Below, piece by piece: positions 11,217 through 21,770 of a stretch of DNA of 64,000 nt. Where the stretch lies: assembly GCA_003290165.1 (NCBI GenBank), contig QNQO01001840.1, forward strand, positions 124,001 to 188,000, in the 5' to 3' direction. This DNA comes from Berberis thunbergii. Lineage: Eukaryota; Streptophyta; Magnoliopsida; Ranunculales; Berberidaceae. The notes beneath the pieces are model-generated. The model made no database searches. It saw nothing but the letters and a program-made list of their open reading frames with translations, and was not told where the DNA came from. Position 1 is the stretch's first letter; every line of letters begins with the position of its first letter. The position numbers and the translations under genes are program-made.

Positions 11217-11478
11217 TGTGAGACCCTTGTGTGGGCGGACCTGAGGGGGAGGGTGAGGGTGAGGGTTGGAGCCCAATAGGCCCAACAGGCCCGTGGATCC
11301 CAAGAGGGGTTGGGCTAGCTACCAAGGAGGATCATAGTCCCACATCGCCTGGGTGCGGGATGGTTATGTGCTATATATGTGCGAGGTTGGATCCCCATAA
11401 TAAGAGGCATTTTAAAGCCGTGCGGGCCGGTTGGGCCCAAAGCGGACAATATCTTACTGTGCGGATCGGGTCGTTACA
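11217..11478 (+). repeat. TRIM 3' LTR
   Basis: 262 bp, preceded by a polypurine tract and followed by the right target duplication TTAAG. Differences from the 5' LTR are single-base substitutions only. Confidence 0.95.
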
Positions 11479-11938
11479 TTAAGTTACTGCTAATTGATGT
11501 TCTTGCAACAATGTAAATTCATTTGATGTTTATGGATTTTAATAGCACATTGTAATCAAATGCCTTAACATCATTGCAAAAACATGATATAACACAATGC
11601 AATTCAAATGACACAACATCATTGCAATTCAAAACCTAACATAACACTTTCAAGCATCAGTAAACAACCTTGCAATTCAAAACCCTTTGTCATTAAACAT
11701 TCACAACTAGGGTGACATAGCATGATCCGAAAGGATTCTGAATATTTTGAGATACGTGAAAACATTTCCGAATTGTGACAAATCACCCGGGTTTCCTTTT
11801 CTATCAAAGTTGGAAACCCTTTTTTTGCTTGGGTCTCTTTAAAGCGAAAGCTAGAAGAAACGGAGCAAAAACCCCCCCAAGTTCCCCTTTCTAATCTCTC
11901 TCAACATTTCTTTGAGAAAATTAAACAAACATATAGAA
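11479..11938. other. Non-coding stretch before the NF-YC pseudogene
   Basis: 11490-11690 is AT-rich with several loose copies of cattgcaattcaaa. 11800-11938 resembles a plant 5' UTR (ctttctaatctctctcaac) and probably came with the NF-YC pseudogene. Confidence 0.4.
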
Positions 11939-12336
11939 ATGGAGAACACCAACAACAACAGGCACCACCATCATCACATCCTCCTAACTCTGGCTCCCCC
12001 TTCCCACCAACACAAGCCCCATTCCACCAACTCCAACAACAGCAGTAGCAACAGCTTCAAATGTTCTGGTCCTTCCAATGTCATGAGATCGAGCAAGCCA
12101 ACGACTTTCGAAACCACCAACTCCCATTCGCTCGAATCAAGAAGATCATGAAAGTTTGATGAGGACGTCTGCACAATCTCCGCCTAAGCCCCAATTATCT
12201 TTACAAAGGCTTGCGAGCTTTTCATCCTTGAACTCACTATTTGATCCTGGCTCCACGCAGAAGAAAACAAGCGTAGAACTCTTCAGAAGAATGATATTGC
12301 CGCGACAATTACTCGCATTGTGATGCAGGAGAATTT
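11939..12336 (+). pseudogene. NF-YC (HAP5) transcription factor pseudogene
   Basis: Translated across frames, the segment gives the NF-YC start (MENTNNN), a glutamine-rich stretch, QMFWSFQCHEIEQANDF, LPFARIKKIMK, then DEDV, a decayed SAEAP-like block, FTKACELFILELTI, WLHAEENKRRTLQKNDIAA and TITR. These are the conserved histone-fold residues of NF-YC, which with NF-YA and NF-YB binds CCAAT boxes in the nucleus. Breaks: an early shift, a stop in the glutamine run, a shift after IMK, and stops in the A and R positions of the fold. The copy ends before the last conserved block and runs into an LTR-like sequence. It has no introns, so it could be a processed copy. Confidence 0.85.
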
Positions 12337-12856
12337 CTAGGGTTCCTAATTTGGTTTCTAGGGTCCCTAATTTGCTCTAAATAACTTTGAGAGATCTTTC
12401 AATTTAATTAGGAGTATTTTTAGTTTCCTTTTAGCATTAGGCGTTAATTTTTTTTTAGGAATAGACTGCTTGTTATTTTAGTATTTTTTTTCTTTTAGAA
12501 ATAGGCAGTTTCTTTTTAGGATTTACTTTTTTCTTTTAGGTAATATTTCTTTTATCATTTAGGAAGAGATTCTGAACCCAATTTGCGCCAGATTTTTGGC
12601 AGATTACTTATTTTATTACGTATTTCGTTTTAGTATGATTATTGGAAATTGTCATTTTTTTGGTAAAATTCTAATAATGAGTTTTAGCTATAAAGCCCGG
12701 CTTGTGGGCTAATTTAGAGACAATTTTTTATTTGCATAATTTTGAATTGACATTAGAGATATTTCTCTGTGTTTTGGGCGATTATTTTGTATTCTTCCTT
12801 GTGAATTATCTGTTAGAACTAGCCCACGGGATAATCGTTATTCTGCCCGGTGTCAG
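12337..12856 (+). mobile_element. Gypsy LTR remnant
   Basis: AT-rich sequence with repeated ctagggttcctaattt motifs near the start, ending at about 12856 (cccggtgtca). It is followed by ttggtacagagc, a one-base-deleted tRNA-Met primer site. A gag start follows at 12907. The left boundary is unclear because it merges with the NF-YC pseudogene. Confidence 0.5.
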
Positions 12857-12906
12857 TTGGTACAGAGCTTCAGCATCTTCTTAGGGTGAGATTTAATCAG
12901 TTTCTA

Positions 12907-13310
12907 TGACTGGTGGTCGTAGTCATGGTTGTCGCGTGCAGGTTCCGAACGAGGAAGCCCCTCATCGTGATCGTAACATTAAGAATATGATGATTGAAGA
13001 TTTACAGAGGCAAGTTGCAGAGTTCAACGGCGTCTAACAACGCAGGATTTTGGTAATCGTGAGATGGAAGATCACGATTCTGATTCCAATTTTGAAACCC
13101 GTATCCCAATCATGTTCAATTATGGGAGCATGGAGAACCTGTGTATGACGATGAGGATCTTGAGGAAGACTTGGTAGACGAAACTAAAGAGTTTGGAGAG
13201 CCTGTGTATGACACTGATGAAAAGGAGGATGAAGATTCTGAGTTCGAGGAGGATCCCTCGAAGATTGAGTCGAAAGGTGTGGATGATAATGAAGAACAGG
13301 AAACTACTGA
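12907..13310 (+). pseudogene. Gypsy gag N-terminal fragment
   Basis: ATG at 12907 gives MTGGRSHGCRVQVPNEEAP followed by RDRNIKNMMIEDLQRQVAEF, the start typical of plant Gypsy gag with a short coiled coil. A stop and shift follow near 13035. The acidic segment VYDDEDLEEDLVDETKEFGEP at 13141-13210 repeats a GEPVYD motif. The gag is cut before its capsid domain and continues without a gap into an eIF3c-like fragment. The exact join is uncertain (13215-13311). Confidence 0.6.
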
Positions 13311-13548
13311 TGGTGTTGGAGATTGGGAGAAGATGATGTGCAAAACAGATAAGCTCATGGACAAATAGTTTATGAAGGACCCCAGTGAGATAACATGGGG
13401 ATCAGTCGATAAGAAGCTCAAGGTCATTGTAGCTGCACATGGTCGCAAGGGAACTGGAAGAGTTGAACAGGTTGAACAACTAATTGTCTTGATGAAGGTT
13501 GCTAAGACTCATGCTTAGAAGCTTGAGATCGTCTTCAATGCTGTATCT
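13311..13548 (+). pseudogene. eIF3 subunit c pseudogene fragment
   Basis: Translation gives DWEKMMCKTDKLMDK, a stop, then [37 protein letters not shown] and VAKTHA, a stop, then KLEIVFNAVSA. This is the conserved N-terminal region of plant eIF3c, a scaffold subunit of the translation initiation factor eIF3 in the cytoplasm. Only about 80 codons are present. Two in-frame stops (13366 and about 13516) and abrupt ends show it is dead. It is fused in frame to the preceding gag fragment, which suggests capture by an LTR element or a chance join. Confidence 0.75.
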
Positions 13549-14214
13549 GCTAAGCACCACCATCAGCCGCCACCTCGCCTACTTCTCTCACCCACTCTCT
13601 CGTCCCTCCCCCTTGTTTCCCCCTCTCTCGTGTAGGTATTGGAGCCAAACGGAGAAGAAGAAGAACGAGCAACTTGCGAGCGGATGGATCAAGGGATGAA
13701 CGTTCACCCTTATATATACTTGGTAGATGACTTGGATCATCTGTTGGATCACACCGGTTGCCTTTCGAGCGCTGAGATGACCCATCATCCCCTCCGATAC
13801 TACTCGGGGTTCTAGGGCTGAGTCCAGACCGAGCCCTCCGCCATTAAACAAGATCACATTTCTCTCTCTTATCTGTCTCTCTCTATCTCTCTGACTCGTT
13901 CGCTTCAAAAAACACAGAAAAGAAAAAGAAGAAGATATGATGGTTTTAAAGGATTGTGGAGAGAGGACACTACAAGGGTTTATGTAGAGAGAGCGGAAGA
14001 ACGCAGGGAGAAAGGAGAGAGGAGAAACATAACAGAGAGAATGAAAATGGAGGGAGTTTTCCCTCCTTTGTCCGTATCTTCAATGGTACGAACTAACAGG
14101 GAGTAATCCCTAGCCATCCACATATCTGGTTCAGGTAACATATGGTTGGGATTGACATGTTATCAAATCAAGCGTGATAAGCACGTGAAGGGCATTTTCG
14201 CCATCCAAAATAGG
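13549..14214. other. Unassigned stretch with CT/GA-rich tracts
   Basis: CT-rich at 13565-13630 and GA-rich at 13905-14060. On the minus strand tatataagggtgaacg (about 13705-13720) resembles a TATA box. No reading frame of substance. It may be a promoter or LTR relic. Confidence 0.35.
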
Positions 14215-14336
14215 CGAAATGATGGCATGTGAGGTGTTTGACAGTCAATGTGCATTGACCACTAGTCTTAGGGGAAAAGCACAATATGAATGTTAATTGG
14301 GTGTAAAGTTGAATATGGCATATATTATAGGGGGAA
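14215..14336 (+). repeat. Host repeat interrupted by the CACTA element, left part
   Basis: Inverted relative to the copy at 10321-10450, for example caatatgaatgttaattggg and catatattatagggg. Ends in the GAA target duplication (14334-14336); the right part of the repeat resumes at 22899. Confidence 0.8.
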
Positions 14337-14466
14337 CACTACAACAATTAAAGCATTTTTCAAGAAAAAATATCCTTGACAAAACTCAAAATTTTGTTGA
14401 AAAATATTTTTAACAAAGAAAAAATTCGTTGGTGGGTTCCTGGAGGCATCCCCGTAGCTAAAGGTA

Positions 14467-14777
14467 CACTACACCAAATTGGCATTTTTGTAACAACCTC
14501 CAAAACAGTATCACTTTTGAAGTGTAAACAATTTACCTAACAAATTTACACATTTTCACAAACAAAATGATACAATAATAGTATCACCATGAAGAGTATG
14601 GTTATGAAAGTGATACTATTAATGGTGATCCAACTTATTGTATCATTTTTTTTGTGTTACTGTTTTTCATTTTTTTGACTAAATTTAGTTTTGATTTGAA
14701 ATTGTTTAGTGGATTGTAACATCTCAAAAGTGATACTGTTTTGAGAGTTGTTACAAAAGTGTCAATTTGGTGTAGTG
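14467..14777. mobile_element. CACTA-type MITE, 311 bp, nested
   Basis: Inverted repeats of about 55 bp begin CACTACACCAAATTG at both ends and continue to a shared cagtatcacttttga. Flanked by GTA on both sides (14464-14466 and 14778-14780). Inserted in the left subterminal region of the larger CACTA element. No coding capacity. Confidence 0.9.
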
Positions 14778-15560
14778 GTATTTGCCAAGGAATTACAGTT
14801 TTTGTTGGTAAATGGGATGTTAAGTCAAGGAAATATTTTGTTGGTAATACTAACAACTACCAAGGAAATTCGTTGGTAAAAATCAAATGTATTTACCAAC
14901 AAATTGTTTGTTGCAAAATCCATTTTATTTACCTATGAATTTTTTCTTAAAAAATCTTAAAATCATCAAGGAAAATTGGCGTTGGCAAAGGTAACAACCT
15001 TTATCATAGAACTTTTTCGTTGGTAAAATGCATGTATATCAACAAAAGTTTTCATAGGTATCGTTAGTAATTACCAAGGAAATTCGTTGTTAAAAATCAA
15101 ACATCTTTACCAACGATTCATTTTGTTGCAGAAAAGGGTTCGTACATCCAAGGGTGATTTTTGTGGGAAGAGGTATTTACCTATACCAAGAAAATAAATT
15201 GTTGATAAACACATAAGCATATATACCAAGGAAACACAATTTTGTAGCTAAACAATATACTTTCATCAAGAAAACATTATTCCTTGATAAATGTATAATA
15301 TATTTAACCATGAAATGTTCCTTGGAAAAGGCTTAGAATAAACAACAAATAGTTGAACATTTTCCAAGAAAATTTTGTAGGAAAATTTAATGAATACCAA
15401 CATAGTTTTCGTCAGAAATAGTTTAAGACCATGACAAATTGTTGGTTGTCTTTAAAAAACATGTTAAACTACTTTAATCAAGGAATGATTTGGTTATAAA
15501 TTTTCCTTCAATTTTTTGTCGCCAAATTGTTGACTACTCTTCAACCAACATTAGATATTT
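14778..15560. repeat. CACTA left subterminal repeat region
   Basis: Dense, degenerate copies in both orientations of ttaccaaggaaa, aattcgttggtaaa and accaacaa. A matching region lies at 21770-22890. These are the expected transposase binding arrays. Confidence 0.75.
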
Positions 15561-16409
15561 TATCAACAATCTTATGCAAAAATTAACTGAATCTGTCATA
15601 GAACAAATCTTGAAAATTAAGTCTAACAATATAATCATCAAAACAATCTTTAAGCTCCACTAACAATCCTACAAACTTCGTATCAATTAAAATTCAATAA
15701 ATAATTTCTAAAAATCAAGTAAATATTAATTCCGTCATAGTGGAATTCAAAAGTTCTTCGGCATATGCATGCTAAACAACACCCACAACTTGGTTGAGTA
15801 GCAGGTGACTTCGAGGTGTACTTTCTTCAAACAATAATATCTTTTCTAGTGGTTCTCATCATTGTCGCTCTCCTCGATTCCATTAATATTGCTCTCATCT
15901 CTGAAAATAAAACAATCTTTCAATCAGCCAAAAGATATGGTAATCATATTGTAAGCATGTTGGATTACATAAGACTATATCCTTATGCAATGTATCATAA
16001 CTAAAAATGTCCTGAACACTACCATATATATCCTTATGCATAGTATATAGAACACTACCATATATTTATATAACACTACCATATATCCTTATGCATAGTA
16101 TATACATATATATATATATATATATATGAACACTATATAGGACACGCTTAAATTAGTATATAGAACACTATATAGTACCATATATGAATACTACCATATA
16201 GTATGAATACTCTTATAGTTATGGTAGATATCATATAGGACACTTTATAATACTCTTATAGTGTTCTTTTTCAACTATATAGGACACAACCATATAGGTT
16301 ATATGACTACGCTTAAATTACTCTGGCTATAGGTTATAAGAAACGACTGTATTCATTACGTATATGATTGTGACTATAGGTTTGACATGGATGTTGGTAG
16401 TCTAGCCCA
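15561..16409. other. Non-coding CACTA interior with TA-rich repeats
   Basis: 15985-16270 holds many variants of gaacactaccatatatccttatg and a (TA)n run at about 16105-16127. No gene seen. Confidence 0.5.
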
Positions 16410-16650
16410 CTGTCAAAGTTGCTGTCATACAGCAACAAGACTATGCTTCACAAATCAGCACACAATACAGCACACAAATAGCATAAGACTATGCTGTCAT
16501 ACTCCACAAATCAGCACACAATAGTCTTGTAATACAGCAACAAGACTATGCTTCAGAGATCAGCACACAAATCAGTACACAATAGCACACAAATCAGCAC
16601 ACAATAACACACAAATCAGCACACAATAGCACACAAATCAGCAATCATCT
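16410..16650. repeat. Tandem repeat, acacaaatcagcacaca unit
   Basis: Multiple copies of acacaaatcagcacacaatag (about 20 bp), mixed at the left with a longer block containing cagcaacaagactatgcttc that occurs twice. Non-coding. Confidence 0.8.
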
Positions 16651-16654
16651 TATG

Positions 16655-16875
16655 CATGAATAAGTATATATCTGCACTGAATGAAACCAGATATATATCT
16701 GCACGGAATAAGTATATGAATCCAGATATATATCTGCACGGAATAAGTATATGAAACCAGATATATATGCATGAATAAGCATCTTATGCATGAATAAGTA
16801 TATATCTGCACGGAATAAGTATATGAATCCAAAGCAAGCACCTTATGCATGAATGAAACCAGATATATCTGCACT
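16655..16875. repeat. Tandem repeat, unit of about 37 bp
   Basis: Five to six imperfect copies built from agatatatatctgcacgg, aataagtatatgaa and ttatgcatgaat. The minus-strand open stretches here are by-products of the repeat, not genes. Confidence 0.8.
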
Positions 16876-17514
16876 GCGCAACAGACATAAAGAATTGTTG
16901 CAGGAATGAGTTGCTTGCATCAGCAAGAAATAACCTAGAAAAGCAAACTGAAAATTTGTGATGTAAAAGCAGTAAAGCACAAGACAATCTTCCATTCTCC
17001 TGTAACAGTTGAAAAAGTACAGACCCCTTTATCCAGCACCTAGCCAATGGATTGCCAAATAGATGACCCTTGGCATACCATTAATTTCTGGCTAACTGGT
17101 TCCAGACATCTGATAAGTTTTTCCTAGAATTTTAACAAAGAATATTTTGCAGTGCAGTGAAACTATTGTTGGAATGGGATAGAAAACTCATTGAGAAAAA
17201 GAGAGTTACATGCATGTTTGTATCTTAGAAATCAAAAGTTTGTTATTTAGCTGGTGTAGGGTGTTTATGGAGTGCCAAGGTGTCCGATTCAAGGGTTATG
17301 TAAGCTGTTGGGAGGAGGTTCTTTTTGTTTGAGATAGTATCTTTTGTTGGTGTTATTTTCGAGGAAAATAATCTCAGCCTCCTTTCAATCTATCTATATC
17401 TTGTAATCTATATTTCATTGAGAATCCCATTCCATAATTCTAGGAAATAAAGCTAACACGAAAGATGGGTTCAAGAACCCTTTCAATCTTTGAGTCACAC
17501 TGTGTCAAATACTA
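16876..17514. other. Non-coding CACTA interior
   Basis: No gene recognised. 17340-17470 resembles an LTR or UTR tail (tcaatctatctatatcttg, ggaaataaagctaacacg), without a partner. Confidence 0.35.
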
Positions 17515-17700
17515 CCACACAAGAGAGCAAAGATGGCTTCACAGTTAAACTACTCAGATTCTAACAGACACTACTCATGCTACTTAGACACTACTCAAAT
17601 GCTTCACAATTAAACTACTAAAATGTTTCACAATTAAACGACTAACAAATACTACTTAGATGTTTCACAATTAAACTACTCAAATGCTTCATAGTATTTG
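17515..17700. repeat. Short tandem repeats, ttcacaattaaactact
   Basis: Four copies of atgtttcacaattaaacta with variants, plus cactactcatgctacttaga-like units. Lies just downstream of the TNP1-type gene. Confidence 0.7.
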
Positions 17701-17781
17701 TTTTCCATGTTCTTGACAAACAAATATTAAGAAGCAAAACATAATGAAAAAAAAAATTACTTGACTTGGAAAAAATAAACA

Positions 17782-19460
17782 TTACCTTGAATGACGCGAG
17801 GCTCCAAACAGCTGCGTATGTCCTGACATGAAATTCTGAAACATATTCTGTATCTGACTCTGTTGGTCCTTTTGCATTTGGTCCACCCGTTTAGATAACT
17901 CCGTCTCCATCGTAATTTGTTTCATCCTTATTTCATCTGTCAACTCATCTACTCGTTTACGTAATTGTTGATTCTCTTTTTCAGCATTCTCAGCTCTACG
18001 ACTAGCACTCACCTCTATTAAACTACGTTTGGAGCTTGATCTAGCGGTTACCATGAGCTTGGCTCCATGCCCTAGCCCACGTACATATCCTAATTTTGTC
18101 CCAAGGACCTCAGTCATGATCTCCAATTCACTCCTTTTAGTTCCATCCGGTGTTGGTTCATTGGGCATTAGCTCCATATTTTGCTGTGATAACACAATTA
18201 AAAGCTGATAAGATACAACTTAAGTGCCTATATAATTTAATTTCTAGTCAATTTCTTACCCAATTAGCCTCCGCTGACACGTGAAACCATTCTCCCGTTT
18301 TTCGACAATGTACATTCTTGTAATGATCTATCTCACTAGGCACTTGGCCAGTCTCTGGATTTCGCTGCGCAGTTATAACACATTGTAATGAATGATGTGT
18401 GATATAAGATATGATAAAAATTAACGCAATTAAGAATCTTACCTTATCATATAGATTTCGAACAAATGACTTGGAACCTGAGGTATGAGGCAATTCACCA
18501 TTTTTCTTATTTTGAGAATTTATTTTGCTTCTTTTCTGTGTACAACGTTAAACAATATAATGGAATTATATGTAAGGATTTGTAGTCTATAAGAATATGC
18601 CTATTTAGCTTTATCATTTAAAATTGATAATTTATATACAGATATGTACATTACCTGAAATTTCTCTGAACTAAATCGTTCACAGAGGACTTTCCATTCA
18701 TCAATCGAAACTTCTAATGGTGCATTCTGAAGTGCTTCCTCACGTGTATCAACCTTCTTATAATGTTTGTATAAGTCTGACCGATAATCAGATAGGCGAT
18801 GTTGAATCAGTCATCAATAGTGAGAATAACATGAGGATCACTTGTATCAATTTCAAACTTATCCTGCAAAGTAATAAACAACAAATTGAATACTAATATA
18901 TGTTTTCAACAACAAATGAACAAAATACAATAAAAATAATTATAATAACTTAGAACTTGCCTTCAAACATTGATAAATGTGTTTTTTGTCAACCACCTTG
19001 ACATCTCGCCACATACTTGATGCCGGGATCAAGGTTCGAGCTAAAATGCCAACCTCTGCAGTAAATTCTGAAGCATAAATACCAACAGGTCTAATGTAAT
19101 CGCCCGGGATATCAACGTGCACCTTGTTACCACCGCGCGTTAACTTTTGTAGCGATAATCCACGACTCCTACCACGTCCTTTTTTATTCATTGATGATGC
19201 TATGAAAAAAATTACATATATTAACTACTTGAACCATAACAGGATTGACAAACCCACGAAAAAAAAGAAGTTCAAGCTTACATAAAGTGTTACGTTGATA
19301 GATCTATTCGAATTGATAGAAACCCTGGTCGGATTGACAGAAGATTCGGAAAGAAGTGAAGGGTTCAGCTCATGTTGTGGACATTGATCCAACTCCGGCT
19401 GTGATCGGCGTGGCAAAGAAATGGATCCAACATTAGATCTTGATCTTCCTGGTGCCATAG
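17782..19460 (-). CDS. TNP1/Transposase_24-type protein of the CACTA element
   Basis: A multi-exon minus-strand gene. Exons can be followed from MAPGRSRSNVGS (about 19460-19287), through NKKGRGRSRGLSL and VDIPGDYIRPVGIYASEF (about 19199-18961), DKFEIDTSDPHV to a WKVLCERFSSEKFQ block (about 18863-18656), KNGELPHTSGSKSF (about 18536-18442), RNPETGQVPSEIDHY (about 18366-18260), to the last exon (about 18186-17782), with AENAEKENQQLRKRVDEL forming a coiled coil. The order and motifs fit the plant transposase family PF03004, the TNP1-like partner that binds subterminal repeats. The third exon needs a shift near 18815, so the gene is probably damaged. Splice sites are inferred, not proven. Confidence 0.7.
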
Positions 19461-19674
19461 TATCCTGTGACATTGATGAACAATAAATCAAAGATTTCAA
19501 TAGACATTTCATAATAATTATAAACGCTAAGAAAATAAAATAATATTAAATATAGCCATATGAAAAAAATTATTGTCAAAACATTTAAATTTGCACTTTT
19601 TAACACCATTTGAAAATAAAAAAATAAAAAAATCTTTAAATCACCTTATTACATAGAACACTACCGCATATAAA

Positions 19675-20945
19675 TCAATATTCCTCTTCTGTGTCGCTAT
19701 CACTTGGAAATGGTAGTCCTTCATTACTATCATTACTATCGATTATGTCCTCCAACTCATCAATTTCATCATCATCAACTAAAGCCATATTTTGCTTATC
19801 ATGTATGATTGAGGCTTCAACATGGTCTGCTTGTATATCATTTCTATGCAACGGTACCACATCAACATCATCATGCAATACATTCACATTACCCCCTGTG
19901 GACAAGTCTTCTTGATATGCATCACCCAACAATGTTTCATTCACATGTTCTTCAATATCCTCCTTCTCTGGCTCAAGAACATCATATACATTTCTAGGCT
20001 TTATTTTCTGTACTACATGACAAGAAGTCCCTACTTTAGTGGTATCCTCAAGGTAAAATACTTGTTGAGCTTGGCTTGCTAGGATAAACGGGTCACTTTT
20101 ATACCAATTATGAGATAAATTGATGCTCGTAAAGTGGCCATCTGTCTGAATTCCATGTTTTTTGTTTTCAATGTCCCACCAATTACACTTGAATAAGTAA
20201 ACACAATTACCCATGCAATAATTTAACTCGAAAACATCTATCAAAGCACCATAAAAATCAACTTCTTTGCCTTTATGCGTGCCTGGAACAACAACACCGT
20301 AGTTTTGTGTAGTTCGATTGCTATCACGGTCTTGCGTGTGGAATCTAATCCCGTTTACAATGCAACCTGAATATCTTGAAACTCGTCGATCAAAAGGTCA
20401 ACACGCTAATGAGTAAAGTTGATTATTTTCTTCTACAAAATTATGATCGCGCAATGACTTCATCTATTACATAATATTTCAAATAGGATCGTAAGTTTAC
20501 AAATAAGATAATATTACAATCAAATTTGAAGATTAAATGAAACTAATGCTTACTCGATGTTCAAACCACTTGGGAAATTGGCCTTGATGCATTTGCTCAT
20601 AATTGGTAGGGTAACGCATCTTCATCTCTTTGATATGTTCACTATGTACGAGATAAATATAAGTATAAAACATAATATACCAAAAACTTCTATGAATTAG
20701 AGAGATATCTTACTTCAAATATGATTCAATTTCCTCACAATTGTTCAACACATACCACCGTGCTTTTGTTGACTCTTCCAGATTAAGACTTTCATATTTT
20801 GGGGATCCTAAAACCCGTGCAGTATCTCCAAATACAGAGATTAATTTAGGCCCATCTCGTTCCCCTGCATCAGCATTACGTTCATCTCTGTTAAATCTAG
20901 TTTCAATCCCACGAAGATACATGGAACAAAATGTGAGGCACTCAG
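19675..20945 (-). pseudogene. TNP2-type transposase C-terminal remnant (DUF4218-DUF4216)
   Basis: Reading on the minus strand: the end of DUF4218 (FCSMYLRGIETRFNR and ARWYVLNNCEEIESYL, 20945-20710), a short exon (MKMRYPTNYEQMHQGQFP, about 20640-20555), then DUF4216 with NGIRFHTQDRDSNRTTQNYG, FKCNWWD and SDPFILASQAQQVFYLED (about 20463-19920), and an acidic tail ending EEEY at 19675. An in-frame TGA lies near 20395. The whole upstream part with the catalytic Transposase_21 domain is absent, and similarity stops at about 20960. In the family TNP2 cuts the element ends; this copy cannot. Confidence 0.85.
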
Positions 20946-20960
20946 CATCAATGGTGGTGT

Positions 20961-21770
20961 AAATACAACTATTATGTAATTTAATTAATTTCTAATTAAT
21001 TCATTCCATTGCTTATGGTGTTAGGTCTCAAATAAATGGTGGTGTAAAATTTGGAAATATTTTGATCGATACTGATCAGTATTGAAAGAGTTGATCAAAT
21101 TTTGGAAATATTTTGATCGATACTGATCAGTATTGAAAGAGTTTATTAAATATTTTGATCAATACCTTGACCACTCCCTAGAGCTTGACTCCTAGACGGC
21201 CACACTCAGGCATGCCTACTGGTGAGTTGTTCCGCCGGCCATGACATATTGACCAAGGGTACGTGTTCAACAGCCAACACGCCACATTATTACCTTCTGA
21301 AGAGGGAAGCACCCGTTCCATTTGATACATGATTCGAACTTGAAACCATGTATCCACCATCTCCCTAAATATTTCGGGATCTGTGAGAGTTAAGAAGGCG
21401 GTAGTATCGAAGCTTTCATGTATTGTTCAAGGAATTATTTCAATCAAACTATTATTCAGAGAAGTGTTCTCTCATTCCTCTCTAATTATAATAAACCTAT
21501 CAAACTAATTGTACTAATCCTCAATAAAAAAGGGTTATGTAAAAAGTATCATAATTTTTTCTATCTGAAAGCATGGGTGTAGTGTTGACGACTATCATCA
21601 CTCAAGTTTGTTTTAAAAATCCAATTGATTTTTCACTAAAGACTTTTTGCCTTGCATTTAATACAAATGACTTTGAAGCATATAGCTAATTAATAGTGTA
21701 TTTTTTATCTTTATAAAATAATTTAATTTATTTGAACTTAATGCCCTCTATTAAACAATACTACAGTCGA
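20961..21770. other. CACTA interior of unknown origin with a tandem duplication
   Basis: Positions 21048-21155 hold two copies of a unit of about 53 bp containing ttttgatcgatactgatcag and tattgaaagagtt. This segment sits where TNP2 coding sequence should continue, so it may be filler brought in during the deletion. No gene recognised. Confidence 0.5.

Larger units (their letters stand above)
10839..11478 (+). mobile_element. Complete TRIM (miniature LTR retrotransposon)
   Basis: Two 262-bp LTRs (10839-11100 and 11217-11478) enclose 116 bp. Both LTRs begin TGTGAGACCC and end GTCGTTACA. The internal segment starts with gaa then the tRNA-Met primer site TGGTATCAGAGC (11104-11115) and ends in a purine-rich tract (aagggggtggac) just before the 3' LTR. 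The element is flanked by a perfect 5-bp duplication, TTAAG (10834-10838 and 11479-11483). The LTRs differ at six of 262 positions. There is no coding capacity, so movement would need proteins from another LTR element. Confidence 0.95.

Noticed and set aside
10853..11482. Several open stretches in the TRIM
   Set aside because: Both LTRs give the same frames because they are repeats; TRIMs do not code for protein.
14337..14344. The inner CACTACACC at 14467 as the true left end of the large CACTA element
   Set aside because: 14467-14777 has its own inverted ends and GTA duplication, while 14337 pairs with 22898 and has GAA on both sides.
16650..17047. Minus-strand open stretches with IYTYSC-like repeats
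   Set aside because: They are translations of the 37-bp tandem repeat in the CACTA interior.
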